This document shows, piece after piece, positions 36,343 through 48,639 of a stretch of DNA of 64,000 bases (its first letter is position 1; the number at the start of each line of letters is the position of its first letter). Made by a program: the position numbers and the translations under genes. The stretch spans positions 1-64,000 of the forward strand of contig LLCB01000224.1 of assembly GCA_001414345.1 (NCBI GenBank). Direction: 5' to 3'. The DNA comes from Hymenoscyphus infarciens. Lineage: Eukaryota > Ascomycota > Leotiomycetes > Helotiales > Helotiaceae. Under the pieces are notes generated by a model, which made no database searches, had not been told where the DNA came from, and was given only the letters and a program-made list of their open reading frames with translations.

Positions 36343-39300
36343 TAAAAATAATAACTGTTCTTCGCTAGTAATAGCCTTAATAATATCTCCTTCGAGCTTA
36401 TCGCTACTCTTTATTTAGAAGTCGATTTACTCTTAATTTAGAATATTATAATAATATTCTTAAATAGCTAGGTAATTAGAGACTACCTAGATAGCTAGTA
36501 ATAGCAGGGTTTATTATCTATATAGATAGCTAGTATAAATCGTGTTTTAGTATATATTAAGAGATTAGAATATACTAAGTATTTCCTAAGAGTTCTAATA
36601 ACCCTAGATTTAGTAAATAAGTCGACTTATAATAGTTATTTAAAAGGCTTCTAAATCTAATCTTACCCCTCCCTCTAAATTAGTATCTTTAAAATGTCGA
36701 ACCTAGTTCTACTATAAGGCGTTAAACGCCTTTCTAAGGCTACTTCCCTTTTCAAAAACCGTCTAAATAGCACTTGTATACTAAGATTAAGAAGATCCTA
36801 ATAAAATAATAGTTAAAGAGACTAGTAAGACTTCTTAAATATAGACTAGATATAGTTAGTTATATAAGCTTTAAAAATAGAGAATTAAGAAATAAGGAAT
36901 TAGCTAGCTAAGCTAGAAAGACAGATAAGTAAGCTTATAATTTAAAGTTAATAAAACACTTCGTATTCTAACCCTCTCTAATTTAATCCTCTTTTAAACT
37001 CTTAATCGAACTCTCTTCTACTTCTAAGCCTAAATTCATACCCCTTTCAGCTATAGGTAGCTGCCTCTAATACCTTCTAATAACCCTCTTCTAGAGCTAC
37101 CCCTCTTTTTAAAAGACTCTCTAAACCCTCTCTAATCTATAACTATATACTAAGACTTAGAAGATCTTAATAAAATAATAAGTAAGACTTCTTAGATATA
37201 GATAATATATTAACGAGATAGTAGTATAAAAATAAAGAATAAAATAATTAGTTAAATAAGATAGATATAATTATAAGTAAACTATAAAGTTAATAAACAC
37301 TCTATCTCTAAACTCTTACTAATCTAACTCTCTTTTAAACCTTTGTTTAAACCCTCTTTTGCTTTTTAAAACCTATATTTAGACCTTCTTTACTTATAAG
37401 CCTCTACTTCTAATAAACTTTATACTACTTCTTAAACCTTGAATTAGATATAAATCAGTTAAAATACACTTTCTATTAGGATAAAACTTAGAAGTAAGCT
37501 CTTAACTAAGTTATTACTATTTCTCGACTAAATATTATCTAACTCTACTCTAAACTTTTCCTTTAAAAATACCTCTACTAGTAGATATTTAAAAAGACTA
37601 CAGTTATAGACTAAGTCTCTACTAGTATAAAGGTTAAAAGAGATAGAAGTTAAAAGAGAAGAAAGTAGAATTAGAAGAAGAATATACTAAAGAAACTTTT
37701 ACTAACTTTAAAAGGTTACTTTTCAAGTATAGCTATACTTAAATAGATACTAGAATTAGAAAGGTTCTTTTATATATAGAATAAAATAAGATTATACTTT
37801 AGCTCTAAAACGCCTCTACTACTCTTAAGAGATACTAGAATTATAACTTTACTAAGATAGTGAATAATCTTTTAGCTATAAATAAGAAGACCTACTAAAA
37901 CGCTAAGTTATAAGATATTAATACTATAGTTTAAATTACCCTCTTCTTATCTAATTTAGCCTTAAACTCTCTATAATACGATAGTAAATCGTCCTCTACT
38001 TTAGAAGTAGAATTTAAAATTAGAAGATGTTTAAGTTCTTAAGTACCTTAAAGGGAATAAGGTAATATAACAACTTTGGTATTAAACTCCTTTAACTAGC
38101 TAAAACTCTACTAACTCTAGTATAGAGTCTTTCTTACTTTTCTAGCTAGGCTAGAAGTTCCTTTTTTTTATTTAAACTTTTTAAAGTAGATATAAGTTAG
38201 TTAAAATACGCTTTCTATTAAGATAAAATAAAGAAGTAAACTCTTAACTAAGTTATTACTATTTCTCGACTAAGTACTATCTAATCTACTTTAAACTTTT
38301 ATAATTTTACTTTAAACTTTTTCCTTATTATTTCTAAAGTAGAATTAGAATTAGAAGACGATTTTAAATAAGTCCTTAAGTACTCTAATTTAGACCTAAA
38401 TTACTAAAGAGAATAAGGCAGCTTATAAGCCTAAGTAATATAGTTTTATATAACTAGATATCTAAACTTAGATACTACTATATCTATAACTGTCTCTTTA
38501 TTATCCCTAGATACTTAGATAATAATTTCAACTTTAATAATTTAGCTATAACTTCGCTTTTAACTAACTAAAACTATACCTTTTATTATCTTAAACTTTA
38601 GATAGCATTTTTAATATTTAGTAATAAACTTCGCCTTTAACTAGCTAAATCTACCTCTCCTCTTATTATCCTAGACTTTAGATAACAATTTTAAACTTTA
38701 ATAATATTTAGTAATAACTCTTTTGTTTTAACTAGCCGAAACCACCTCTTTTATTATTCTTAGATACTTAGACAATTCAATAAACATTTAGTAATAACTT
38801 CGCCTTTAACTAGTCGAAACCTAACTAACTCTAATAAGAGTCTTATAGTTATTACTTTCTTACTTTCTTTTATATCTAGTATATTAGATGTTTTATTTGA
38901 ATTTGAATCAGATACGAATTAGTACGCTCTCGAAGTAAGCTCTTAACTAAGTTATTACTATTATCTATAATATTACCTCTTAATATTTACCTTCAACTCC
39001 GCTTTAAACTTTTTCTGATTTTACTTTAAACTTTTAAATTTTTAAACTTTTTCTAACCTACTAGATAGGATCAGACTATACTCTTTTAGCAAACGCGAAT
39101 ACTTATACTTTAATATTAAAGGATTAGAAACGAAGTCTCTTTTATAAGCATCTACGAACTAGGTTAGATACTATTTAGATCCTACTTAGTATCTTATAGA
39201 TAATTTTTAGGGTTTACTACATTGTCTAAGAGACTTTTATAGAGCTAGGACTACTCTAACACCTCTCTAAATAGCTTAATATATAAGAATTAGATAAGAA

Positions 39301-40741
39301 TTAGGTAAAAGAGTTAATTTATAAAACTCTATTAAATACCCTCTAATTCTAATTACTCTTAATAAGAAACTTATAATAAAAACCTAAGATAAAACACTAA
39401 CTAGTAGGAATGTTTAAAGTTAATAAAGTAAAGAACTAAGACTAAGTTACTACTAAAATAGAGCCTACTAACTCTCTCTAGGTTATAGCCTCTCCTTCCT
39501 CTAACTTATTATCCTCCTCTCTATCCTCCTAAGCGTAAGAAGCCTAAATCGGCTCTTCCTCTACTACCTCCTCCTTATAAGTACGCTTCTTATCTTAATA
39601 ACCTCTTATAACTAGCTTCGAGGAAGACGCCTATAAACTCTTTAGATAGGCCTCGAAGAGAACCTAAACCTAGGTTTAGACAAAGGTCTTACTCTCTATA
39701 GCATAGTATAAGGACTATTAAATATTAGTAACTAAAACCCCTCTAATAAGTAAGGGGTACTTATAGTAACCTTAGTACGAAGCGCTCGAGTCTCTTCTAG
39801 GAGAGTAAACTATATCTCTAAGCTATTTTTTAGTACCTCTATACTAGTAATAACTAATACCTTATCTAAGGCCTTTATAGCCTTCTTAACCTCCTCTTTC
39901 TCCTCTTTACTTTAAAGCTTATTAAACTCCTTCTTAATAAACTATAGTAACTACCTAAGTTAGAATAGATTTAGTATATATTTAGAATTAAACTTACTAA
40001 GATATATATAGTATTCTACTCTACGTAGTACCTATACTTCTTTAACTTTAGCTTCTTAAAAGCATATATATAATCTCTATTCTAAGATTTTATCTAAAGG
40101 TACTAAATATAGTAGACTCGGTAAGTAGCTAGTAGTATACTAGGAGGACATAGAAGAGGCATTTTGCTATATCAGATTAGCTCTAAATTAGGTCTGATTA
40201 AGAAGAGAAGAACTTACTTTTATATATATATATATAGTATATATATTCTAGGAGATAAGTTAGTATATAAGGATATACCTAATTAGAAGGTATTCTTACT
40301 ATTTATATATTATTTAGATGAAAAGAAAAGAAAAAGAGAAGTTAGAATCAGAGAAAAGTCGTCTATTAATATACTACTTATAATAATAGCTATTACTTTA
40401 TAATTATTATTTATTACTTAATAATTACTATTATAATATATAATAATAGTAAGAATATAATAACTTTATAGTAGTATACTACTCTCTACTTAATAGCTAA
40501 TAATTAGCCTCTTTTCTATTCATATCCTATTATTATATAGTATATAGTAGTAAATAAAAAGCGATTAGCTCTTAAATAACAATACTACTAGCTACTAACC
40601 CTACCTCGACTACTAGATACTATAATAGTAAGATAAAGTTATATTCTTTATAATAAAAAGATAAATAATACTCTAATTAACCTAATACTATACTAATCGA
40701 CAACCGAAGACTCGGGACGAGTCTTTTTAAAGGAGAGGGAA

Positions 40742-41218
40742 TATAATAGTATACTATTCTAGATTATTATATAATAGCACTATCCTGAATTGTCGGCATT
40801 CGTGAAACTACTAATACCTCTAAGTAGTACTAATACCTCTAATACCCCTAGAGCTGAGATTACAAATAACTAATACTTATATAAGCGAAGTGCTAAAGGT
40901 ATTAATATCTGATATTTATATATAGAAGAGATTAAGGTTTAGATATTATATATTTAGCTTTCCGAAGAATTAGAGGTTATATATTTAGCTTTTTAGCTCT
41001 TATTATTTAGTATTAGCTATATTAGACAAGACTTAGTTATTATTATTATTAGAACTTAAAAGCTTCTAACCTTCTTATATATAGACGTTTATATTTAGTA
41101 TAGTAGAGAGATAGTTATTATTTTCTTCTATATTAGAGCCTAGTATCTACATACGTTATTCTACTATACGCACTCCTATATGCCTCTACTATAGTTATAT
41201 ATATTTCGTGCTATTATA
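40742..41218 (+). repeat. 3' LTR of element A
   Basis: 477 bp, same length as the 5' LTR and colinear with it throughout. It retains more C/G, for example CCTGAATTGTCGGCATTCGTG, and is the closest match here to the solo LTR at 28881-29265. Confidence 0.9.
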
Positions 41219-41909
41219 ATACTACTTAGTAGAATTCTCTCTATTCTATAATCTAATATATCTTATAAGTATAGAGTTAAATCGACTTATTTTACTTATA
41301 TAACTCTAGTACTATCTATAAGAGTAATTATAAAGTAAAAGCTACCTAAGCTAAATAATAATAAGATAATTATAATACTTAATTATCTTATAATATTCTT
41401 ATCTCTAGTAATTAAAATACTTTTAAAAAAGTTATATAAATTCTAAAGCCTTTTTATAACTATATAATATATATATAGAGTACTAAATAGTCTACTAATT
41501 AAGATATAGCTTCTAATTATCTTATTACTTTAAATAGATTAGTAGAGTATATATATAATATATAAGATAAATTTAGAATATAAGATAATAAAGATTATAT
41601 CTACTAGTACTCTAATAATTACTAGATAAAGATTAATAAATACTTCTTTAAGACTAAGAATACTCTAGTATATTATACTTTAATTATAATTACTCTTAAG
41701 ATAAAGTTTAAGTAGTTTTAATATAAGTAAAGAGATATAAGTTAGTAGAAAGATATAAACTATCTAGATTTATAAGTATTATAAGCTAATAGATATATTA
41801 GAGAGGTTTAAGTAGAATATAAAGATCTTATAATATCTTAAGATAATAATACTAGAGATAAAAGGGCTCGGTTACTAGATAACTTTAAAAGAGATATAGA
41901 TATAGTTAT

Positions 41910-42079
41910 TATTAGTATATATTTAAGAGTAAATAGCGATTCGGATTAGTATACGTAGATACACGTGCTTCTCGCTTAAGAGCTACTTAAGTAGGCATCG
42001 TAGCTAGCTTTACTTAGTATATACAAACGATAATATAACTCTTTTTATATCGCTTTTATAACTATAAGTTATACTAATA
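41910..42079. repeat. Left LTR of element B
   Basis: 170 bp, TATTAG...CTAATA (RIP-altered TGTTAG...CTAACA). It shares the segment CGCTTAAGAGCTACTTAAGT with the other LTR without change. Confidence 0.9.
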
Positions 42080-43526
42080 CTAATTAGTAGACGTATAGAT
42101 TAGATACTTAGTTACTTCGTATATTTCTACTATAGATATACTTATATAAAAGTAAACTTAATATTACTAGTAGACTCCCCTTCTCTAATCGTAACTCCTT
42201 CTACTATAATTTTCAATAAATAGTAAATACTTCTTAATATAAGAAACACCGATTATAAATACTAACCTTCTACCGACTCTCTATAGACCTTCGAGAGACC
42301 TCCTACCTCTCTCTAAAGAGACCTCTCGAACGCCTACTATATATAAAATCGTTAGTACTAATACTTAATAAACTATAAACGCTTCTTAAGATAGGAAGCG
42401 CCGATTACGAATATTAACCTCTTACTAATCTTCTTTTATCTACTGAGATAATTTATACTCTCTAAGACTTAACCTCTAAGAGACCTCTTAAACGCCTACT
42501 AAATATAAGACTAGTAGTATCGTTTTAATAAAATATAAACGCTTCTTAAAATAGAAAGTACTAATTATAAACCTCGACCTTCTACCTCTCTCTAAGATAA
42601 TTTATACTCTCTAAGACACTTGTTTACTTAAAACCTAATAACGACTTTTTAATAACATCTACTACTTTAAATAATAATAATATAGTAGATATATCGATAG
42701 AGGAGACGTAGTATACTACTAAATAAGAAGAGAAGTATACTAAAGAAGAGAATAAAGACCTTCTTCTTTAGAACGAATTTTAAGTAGACTTTAAAGAATA
42801 GGACTAAGATAACTTCGTTAAAGTCTACTAGTCTACTACTACTAAGTTATAATAGACGCTTTATAGAAGAGGTATATAGATTAAGACGGATAGATATAAA
42901 ATGCTTATATCTTAGGTACTATATAACACCGCTACTAAGGTTAACTAAACTAAGTAGTCGAATAAAGAAATATTAAAAGCTATAGTAGCTAAGAGAGCTA
43001 GTACTAAGACCTTTAGATCTTGTTATAAATATATAAAGATATACGTTAAAAGATAATAAAAACTATAGTAATAATAATATCTAGCCTTCTTAGATATTAC
43101 TAGTAATAACTTCGATAGTCTTGCCGACCTTAGTCTATTATATACTACTTAACCTCTAATCTAACCTCTAGGTCTACTAGAAGATAACTATACCTCTTTT
43201 AATAACGATGCTATTACTAATAACTTCGATAATCCCCTCGCTAACCTAGGTTTATTATATGTTATCTAAACTTAAGATAACGAAGATAACGGAGTTAAGA
43301 ATAAGAACTATATCGTAGTACTACTAGGCGGTCCTATAAAGTTTTAACCTATAGTTATAAAGCTATACTTTTTCGAAACTTCTAAAACTTTTAGAATAGT
43401 ACTAGCGAATAAAGGAATTTCTAGGATAGCACTGTTAAATAATCTGACGAATAATCTAACGAATAATCTAATACTATAAACTTATGAAAAAGAGAGAGCT
43501 TTTGTTTAATATTAATATCGACTTCG

Positions 43527-43826
43527 TTATTTAGAAATTTATTAGAACGCTGATATCCTAGAACCCCTTTTAGAACCGCTCTAGGGTTATTTAGAAGTTT
43601 ATTAAGACGCCGATATCCTAGAACCTCTTTTAGAACCGCTCTAGAGTTATTTAGAAATTTATTAGAACGCTGATATCCTAGAACTCTTTTTAGAACCGCT
43701 CTAGAGTTATTTAGAAGTTTATTAAGACGCCGATATCCTAGAACCTCTTTCAGAACCGCTCTAGAGTTATTTAGAAGTTTATTAAGACGCTAATATCCTA
43801 GAACCTCTTTCAGAACCGCTCTAAAG
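43527..43826. repeat. 60-bp tandem array, 5 copies, in element B
   Basis: Exactly five 60-bp units, each starting TTATTTAGAA(A/G)TTTATTA and containing GATATCCTAGAAC and AGAACCGCTCTAG. Units 1 and 3 share one variant (AGAACGCTG) and units 2, 4 and 5 another (AGACGCC or AGACGCT). The period is a multiple of three, compatible with a 20-residue coding repeat. Confidence 0.92.
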
Positions 43827-44170
43827 GCGCGGACGTGGCTAACTCTGAAAGCTTCCGAGGCCTCTAAGCGACTTCGAAGTATTATTCTAAGAGTTCGAAA
43901 CCTTTATCTCTAATTTAAGCGATAATAGTGATGACTTTGATATTCCTACTAAACGTCTAGAGTATAATCGGCGATAGGACGATCCTAGTAAAGGCCTACT
44001 AATATAAAGAAATATATACTTTAATCTAGGTTAATATATATAGAATAGAGTAAGAGATAATAAGGGCTCTTATTTAGTTGAAGATAATAGATAGAGGGCT
44101 GTGATTAGTTAGATAGAGAATTTTAATAATTTTTAGAGTACTAACTTCTGTTGTTTTAAAGAAGTACTAG

Positions 44171-44340
44171 TATTAGTATATATTTAAGAGTAAATAGCGA
44201 TTTAGATTAGTATACGTAGGTATATATGCTTCTCGCTTAAGAGCTACTTAAGTAGGCATCGTAGCTAGCTTTACTTAGTATATACGAACGATAATATAAC
44301 TCTTTTTATATCGCTTTTATAACTATAAGTTATACTAATA
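44171..44340. repeat. Right LTR of element B
   Basis: 170 bp, same length and colinear with 41910-42079; differences are mostly C/T and G/A. Confidence 0.9.
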
Positions 44341-45061
44341 GTTATAATATATAACTTTATAGAAGATAATTCTCTTAATACATAGTTCTATTAAAAGCTC
44401 TTCTACCTTAATATATATAAAAGTTTATCTTAATACTAGTATTATATACTTAAGTTAAAAGCTATATATCGTCTTACTTAATTAGGATTAGATATAGTCT
44501 TAATTCCTATAATAAGTAGTAATTATAAGAGAGTATTCTCTTAAACTAAACTACTTATTATAGAGTAAAGGAATCGCTTTTAACCTAATATAATAGAGGT
44601 AACTTAGTACTTCTAAGTATAGATTATTATAGACTAAAAGTTATAAGAGAAGTAGAGAGAAAAGGACTTAGAAAGTAAGTAATAGAATAAAGAGAATTAA
44701 GTTATTACTAATCTACTAAGATAATACTATAATTTAAGTATAATATCTCGTCTTTTAGTAGCTTTAATAATATTATTATTTTTAATACTTCTTAAAGTAG
44801 TTTATAATATTAGTACTTTTTATTACTTTTTACTTATTTTAATGTTTTTTACTTATACTTTCTATTCTATTCTATTCTCTCTAGTACCTCTTCTTACCTA
44901 GCCCCCTCTTTTAGTCTTCCTTACCTCTCCTATCTAAATTTAGCATCTCTCCTACCTAATTTAGCCTAGCCTATAAGTGAAATTAGCCTATCCTCTCCTT
45001 TCCTAATAGAGAGGGGTAGCCTATCCTCTCTAGAGTGCTAGGCTGACTAAGGCGGGGAAAG

Positions 45062-47391
45062 CTAAAACACTGGATCTCTCCCTCGAGCATGTTGCACTGG
45101 TTCTCCAATTGGTCGTGCAGGAGATGGCTTTCGTTGTGGAATGACATATCGAACACCTTCCTCTATTCGGCGTCTGGGAGTCAGTTCTTGCTCTGGAGAT
45201 CGCGCCCGCGAGGTGGCTCGAGGGGTTGACTCGCGGTCATCGTCCCGATATTGAGTTTGATGCTGAACATGGCTTCGTCGTGGTGGAGTAGCTGCTTCAT
45301 CGTCCTGGTAATGCCCTCGAGAAGGTGTTCTGGCACTTTGTCGCGGGGTTGACTCGAGGTCCTCATATTGAGTTCTATGAGCCTGAATTCGTCGTGGTGC
45401 GACCTCTGGCTCCTGCTCCCAGAATTCATCTTGGGAACGCGTGCTGACTTGTTGAGTTTCCCCTTGATTTTCGTGCCGAGTCGACCGGGTTCGATGTGGA
45501 AGAATTTCCTCTCTCAACGCCGAAACATACTGATCGTATGGGTCCAGTGGCCCACGGGTGTATGGTGCCATCTCCTGGTTAGCACGCGGGCGTTCGCGCC
45601 CGATTTCCTGTGCAAGAACCATGGCATCCTGGCCATCTATGAAAGACTGTCGTCGATGATGAGACTCGTGGTCTGAACCTGCTCTTGAATGAGGACCTGG
45701 GCGAACTTCCCGTGGATAAGGATGGGCTCTTGATGGAATCCGGTCTGGATATATCGACCAATCACCCCCGCCCGGCGGATCATTGGCAAACGTCTCTTCT
45801 GTGGGAGAAATGTTTTCACGTTCACTCGAGTTGCCCGATGTGGGTGGTGACTGGCGAGAATCAACACCACCTGCATGAGCTCTTCCATCAGCTGACCAAA
45901 AGTCACTTCTTGACGAAGACGAACTTGAGTTACGCGAGGAAAATCTCAATCGACTTCTGAGCTGAGCATCTTCGTGTTCCGCTAGTCTGAATCTTTCTCG
46001 ATCGCCTTGGAGGGAGTTACCGTTTCGTTCTAGCTTGTGCCTAACCACCTGGGCTGGTAGCTCATGTGGTCCAGGACTAGATGAACGGTAATCAACGAAT
46101 GGATCTGCTGGTAACTCTGCTCTCCTGGGGCTTCTGTCCCCGTCGGCCCAAGAATTTTCAGTAATGTCTTCTGTGGTAACCAGTGCCAAACGAGACATTG
46201 CATCCTGAAATTGCTCCCCCGTCGCTTGAGCTCCAGTGGTTGTCGGAACCTTTCGTACACGTTTGATGACCGGCTTGCGGATGAATTCTATGATGTTGTT
46301 AAATCCACTGGCGTATCCTCTCTGGCAGTTCTTATGAACTTGCCCGCGGAGTATGAAGGAGGGCGTACTCTCGTAGTCTTCTAATCGCTGTATCAGCGCT
46401 CTTCTATTGCCTTTACGGTTGAGATCACGATCTTTGCATTCTTGCTTCAGATCCGCAACCCACAAGCAATCGAACTTACTTTTGCTTTGATCTGATTGTC
46501 CTCGGTCCACGGAGCCCAGTTGTCGTTGAAGCTCGGCGGCTCTCCGTTCTTCCTCTAGTTTTGCGGTATGCAGCGAATTCAAGCGTGCATACTCTCCCTG
46601 CTGGGTTTCCTCGTCTTCCTCAACAGCCTTTCGCTCATTTTGGAGTTTCTTGGCATGCACGGAATTGAAGTGAGCTAGAATCTCTTGTTGGAGTTCCTCG
46701 TCCTCCTCGAATTCTGGCTCGGCTTTCTCTGGCATGAGATCGTACTCTTCGGTGACGTTCTGGATTCGAGAAGTTGGATTGAGGTCGTATCCATCATCTT
46801 TTGCCAGGTTGTTGTGACATGGTGGCATAGTTTGTCGGCCTCGTTGGGGTTGGCGTTGGCGAGGAGAGGTGTAGTGGGCCATTGTTTCATTTGCCGCGCT
46901 GTTTGCATAACTTGGTAGAGGAGAGTTACTGCCATGTGCCTCCGTTGTATAAAAGCTGCTGTAACTTGGTGGGGCTTCCACCTGTTTCCCATGATCTCAG
47001 TCAGTTCATCTACTTGCTAAATATTCAAGTGGTGTACAAGAAGAGTGTTCCTCGCCTCTTGCAGTGTTTATAAAGGAGTATTTTAAGGACAAGGTACTTT
47101 GAGAATTTGACTTACCACTGAAGGGCCTACACTAGCAGGTATTAGGTGCCTTGGCTTGGCACTGGGGTCAGGAGGGGAGCTGTAGCGGATGTGGCTTAGC
47201 CGCTGAGGAGTCTGACTAGTACGGTGAGACCTATGAAAATAATGAGTTTCCTTATATATTGGATAAGCAGGATTTGAACTGTCTGACTTTGTGGATGAGG
47301 CAGCACTGAGACCTCTTCTGCTGTGACTTGTGCTCTTGGAGCCTTTTCTCACCCAGGAGTCCTTGGTGAGTTTAATGTCTCCAAAACCCAT
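45062..47391 (-). CDS. SAP-domain protein, 3' end cut off by hAT insertion
   Basis: Exon 1 is 47391-47116 (92 codons). A 134-nt GTAAGT...AACAG intron follows, then exon 2 from 46981, which opens on GTG as an internal codon. As it stands the frame runs to a stop at 45062-45064 inside the transposon's inverted repeat, giving about 731 residues whose last residues (PVF) are transposon-encoded. Near residues 195-300 there are two related charged segments (EEDEELQQEILAHFNSVHAKKL and EEDEETQQGEYARLNSLHTAKL style) likely to be coiled coil, then a SAP motif (LKQECKDRDL...ALIQRL). SAP motifs bind AT-rich or scaffold DNA. The remainder is disordered and rich in Arg, Ser, Asp, Glu and His. The ancestral product would be about 845 residues. 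The function beyond likely DNA binding is unknown. Confidence 0.82.
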
Positions 47392-48195
47392 GGTGGATGT
47401 TGATAAATGTGGGTGGGCAGTCCCTAAATATGTCTTGCTTATGTTGTGGATGGAGGTACAGTTCTGTTGCTTGCTGGTTTTGCTTACAGTCTGCGGTTGT
47501 CGTGGTTGCTGTCTTCCACCTGAAAGACTTCAAAGAGCGGGTATTTATAGACTCAATTGACGCTAGCAAGCCCCACAGCATAAACAAACTGCCGCTGGGT
47601 ATCCACATTTTCTTTCTTGGATTGGGTAGACGCGTTATAAGCTCGCGTGTTGAAGAGTTACACAGTGCTGTTTTCGCGGGGCAACCAGAGCGAAATATTC
47701 ACTGTAAAGGCCCCGAACGCGTTTGAGTAAATAAACGGATCTGTGGGTGCGTGGCAACTTGAAAGCAAGGAAGCTTCTAGGTCTTTAGAAAACCTCTACG
47801 TCTTCTTTTTCTTCATATATGATGGGGAAAAGATACAAGGCAAATATCAAGGTTGTGCAGATCAACAAAAGCTTGAATCATAAACACAAGGGACATATCC
47901 ATGATAACTGTAACGAAAGAAGAACCAGGAAAAAACAAAGTGCTAGAATACCTGCAGAGCTCTTTAATTTTCTTACTAGGGTAGTTGAATAAAATCTAGT
48001 TGCATATAACTATCTACTCTCTATGACCTGTCTTCCCATGAATGAGAGCGACTAAAAAGGGCTATAAGAGAGGAGACTCAACAAGCAAATGCTTAGTCTA
48101 TAAAAACCAGAATAAGTATTTCAATGTTGCGGATAAAGTAAGACAAGTTGAACTATTTGTATGATGCTGGTTTTGCTTGCCGGCTTATCTCATTG
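47392..48195. other. Intergenic region, SAP-gene upstream
   Basis: Normal composition. It holds the promoter side of the SAP-domain gene. Frames here are short and featureless; no RNA gene recognised. Confidence 0.45.
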
Positions 48196-48198
48196 GTC

Positions 48199-48396
48199 CA
48201 CCAGGGGGTGTAGGAATTCGTGACTGGCGAATGGTTAACTAACTCTCTACTATTCCTTCTATTGTTTATCTAAAACTCGATAAATCGATTCTATTATCCT
48301 AAAAGGCTTCAATAATTAAGATTTTAATATGTTTATCATTCTAAAGAAGTTTAAATAATTATAGAATACAGTCACGAATTCCTGCACCCCCTGGTG
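48199..48396 (+). mobile_element. MITE copy B
   Basis: A 198-bp element with inverted ends: left CACCAGGGGGTGTAGGAATT and right, inward, CACCAGGGGGTGCAGGAATT, flanked by the 3-bp duplication GTC (48196-48198, 48397-48399). It aligns with the reverse complement of copy A and has no coding capacity. Its ends and interior keep C and G better than copy A, so it is the better reference sequence for the family. Confidence 0.92.
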
Positions 48397-48639
48397 GTCA
48401 AGTGATCTGTCACCGTGGAGTTTGAAAACCGCCAATATGTTTTTTTGAATTTGAAAAGATGATATTTGCTGATAGCGCAACAACAGATTAGCTGGAATGA
48501 TTTGCGTATGGGTGTCAGTTTCTGTTTCCAACTGAGAGTTCACTTTCTTGTGTCCCGTGACTTCAGGAAATGACCTTCGAAATCATACCGCAGAATAGGT
48601 GGCCGCTGTTTTCATATCTAGTTTAGATTGAGAAGAGAA

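Larger units (their letters stand above)
35866..41218 (+). mobile_element. LTR retroelement nested in hAT (element A)
   Basis: A 5353-bp element with two 477-bp LTRs and a perfect 5-bp duplication ATACT (35861-35865, 41219-41223). Across the insertion the hAT reading continues exactly when one ATACT is removed. A purine tract AAAGGAGAGGGAA lies directly before the 3' LTR (40729-40741), fixing the orientation as plus. The internal 4.4 kb is heavily RIP-mutated and includes internal duplications (about 36775-37010 resembles 37140-37350, and several copies of a block containing TTATTACTATTTCTCGACTAA-like sequence). I could not identify protease, reverse transcriptase or integrase motifs, so it may be non-autonomous. 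Confidence 0.9.
41910..44340. mobile_element. Short LTR element nested in hAT (element B)
   Basis: A 2431-bp element with two 170-bp LTRs and a perfect 5-bp duplication GTTAT (41905-41909, 44341-44345). The interior of about 2.1 kb is too short for a full pol gene. It contains three spaced copies of a block with CTTCTTAA...GCGCCGATTA (about 42230, 42375 and 42537) and a 60-bp array (43527-43826). No retroelement domain was recognised, so it looks like a non-autonomous (TRIM/LARD-like) element. It is strongly AT-biased but less uniformly than its surroundings. Confidence 0.88.
33316..45072 (+). mobile_element. hAT transposon relic carrying nested elements
   Basis: The terminal inverted repeats begin CAGTGTTTT at both ends (left CAGTGTTTTGGGTTTCCCTG, right inward CAGTGTTTTAGCTTTCCCCG; 21 of the first 25 bases agree). 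The element is flanked by a perfect 8-bp duplication GATCTCTC (33308-33315, 45073-45080), the hAT hallmark. Removing the two inserted LTR elements and their duplications leaves about 3.96 kb. The decayed transposase reads on the plus strand: G.FIT.N...NN near 35480-35540, the HIINL-like YIINL.VKAF near 35600, a TxxNSL segment just after 41223, and the C-terminal hAT dimerisation motif RVFS.TKLLI...RNRF.PNIIE near 44540-44610. All frames are broken by RIP-type stops. Confidence 0.93.

Noticed and set aside
46675..46992. 105-codon minus-strand frame starting at an ATG just upstream of SAP-gene exon 2
   Set aside because: It is an out-of-frame shadow: the ATG lies in the intron just before the AACAG acceptor, and exon 1 joins the main frame without a shift.
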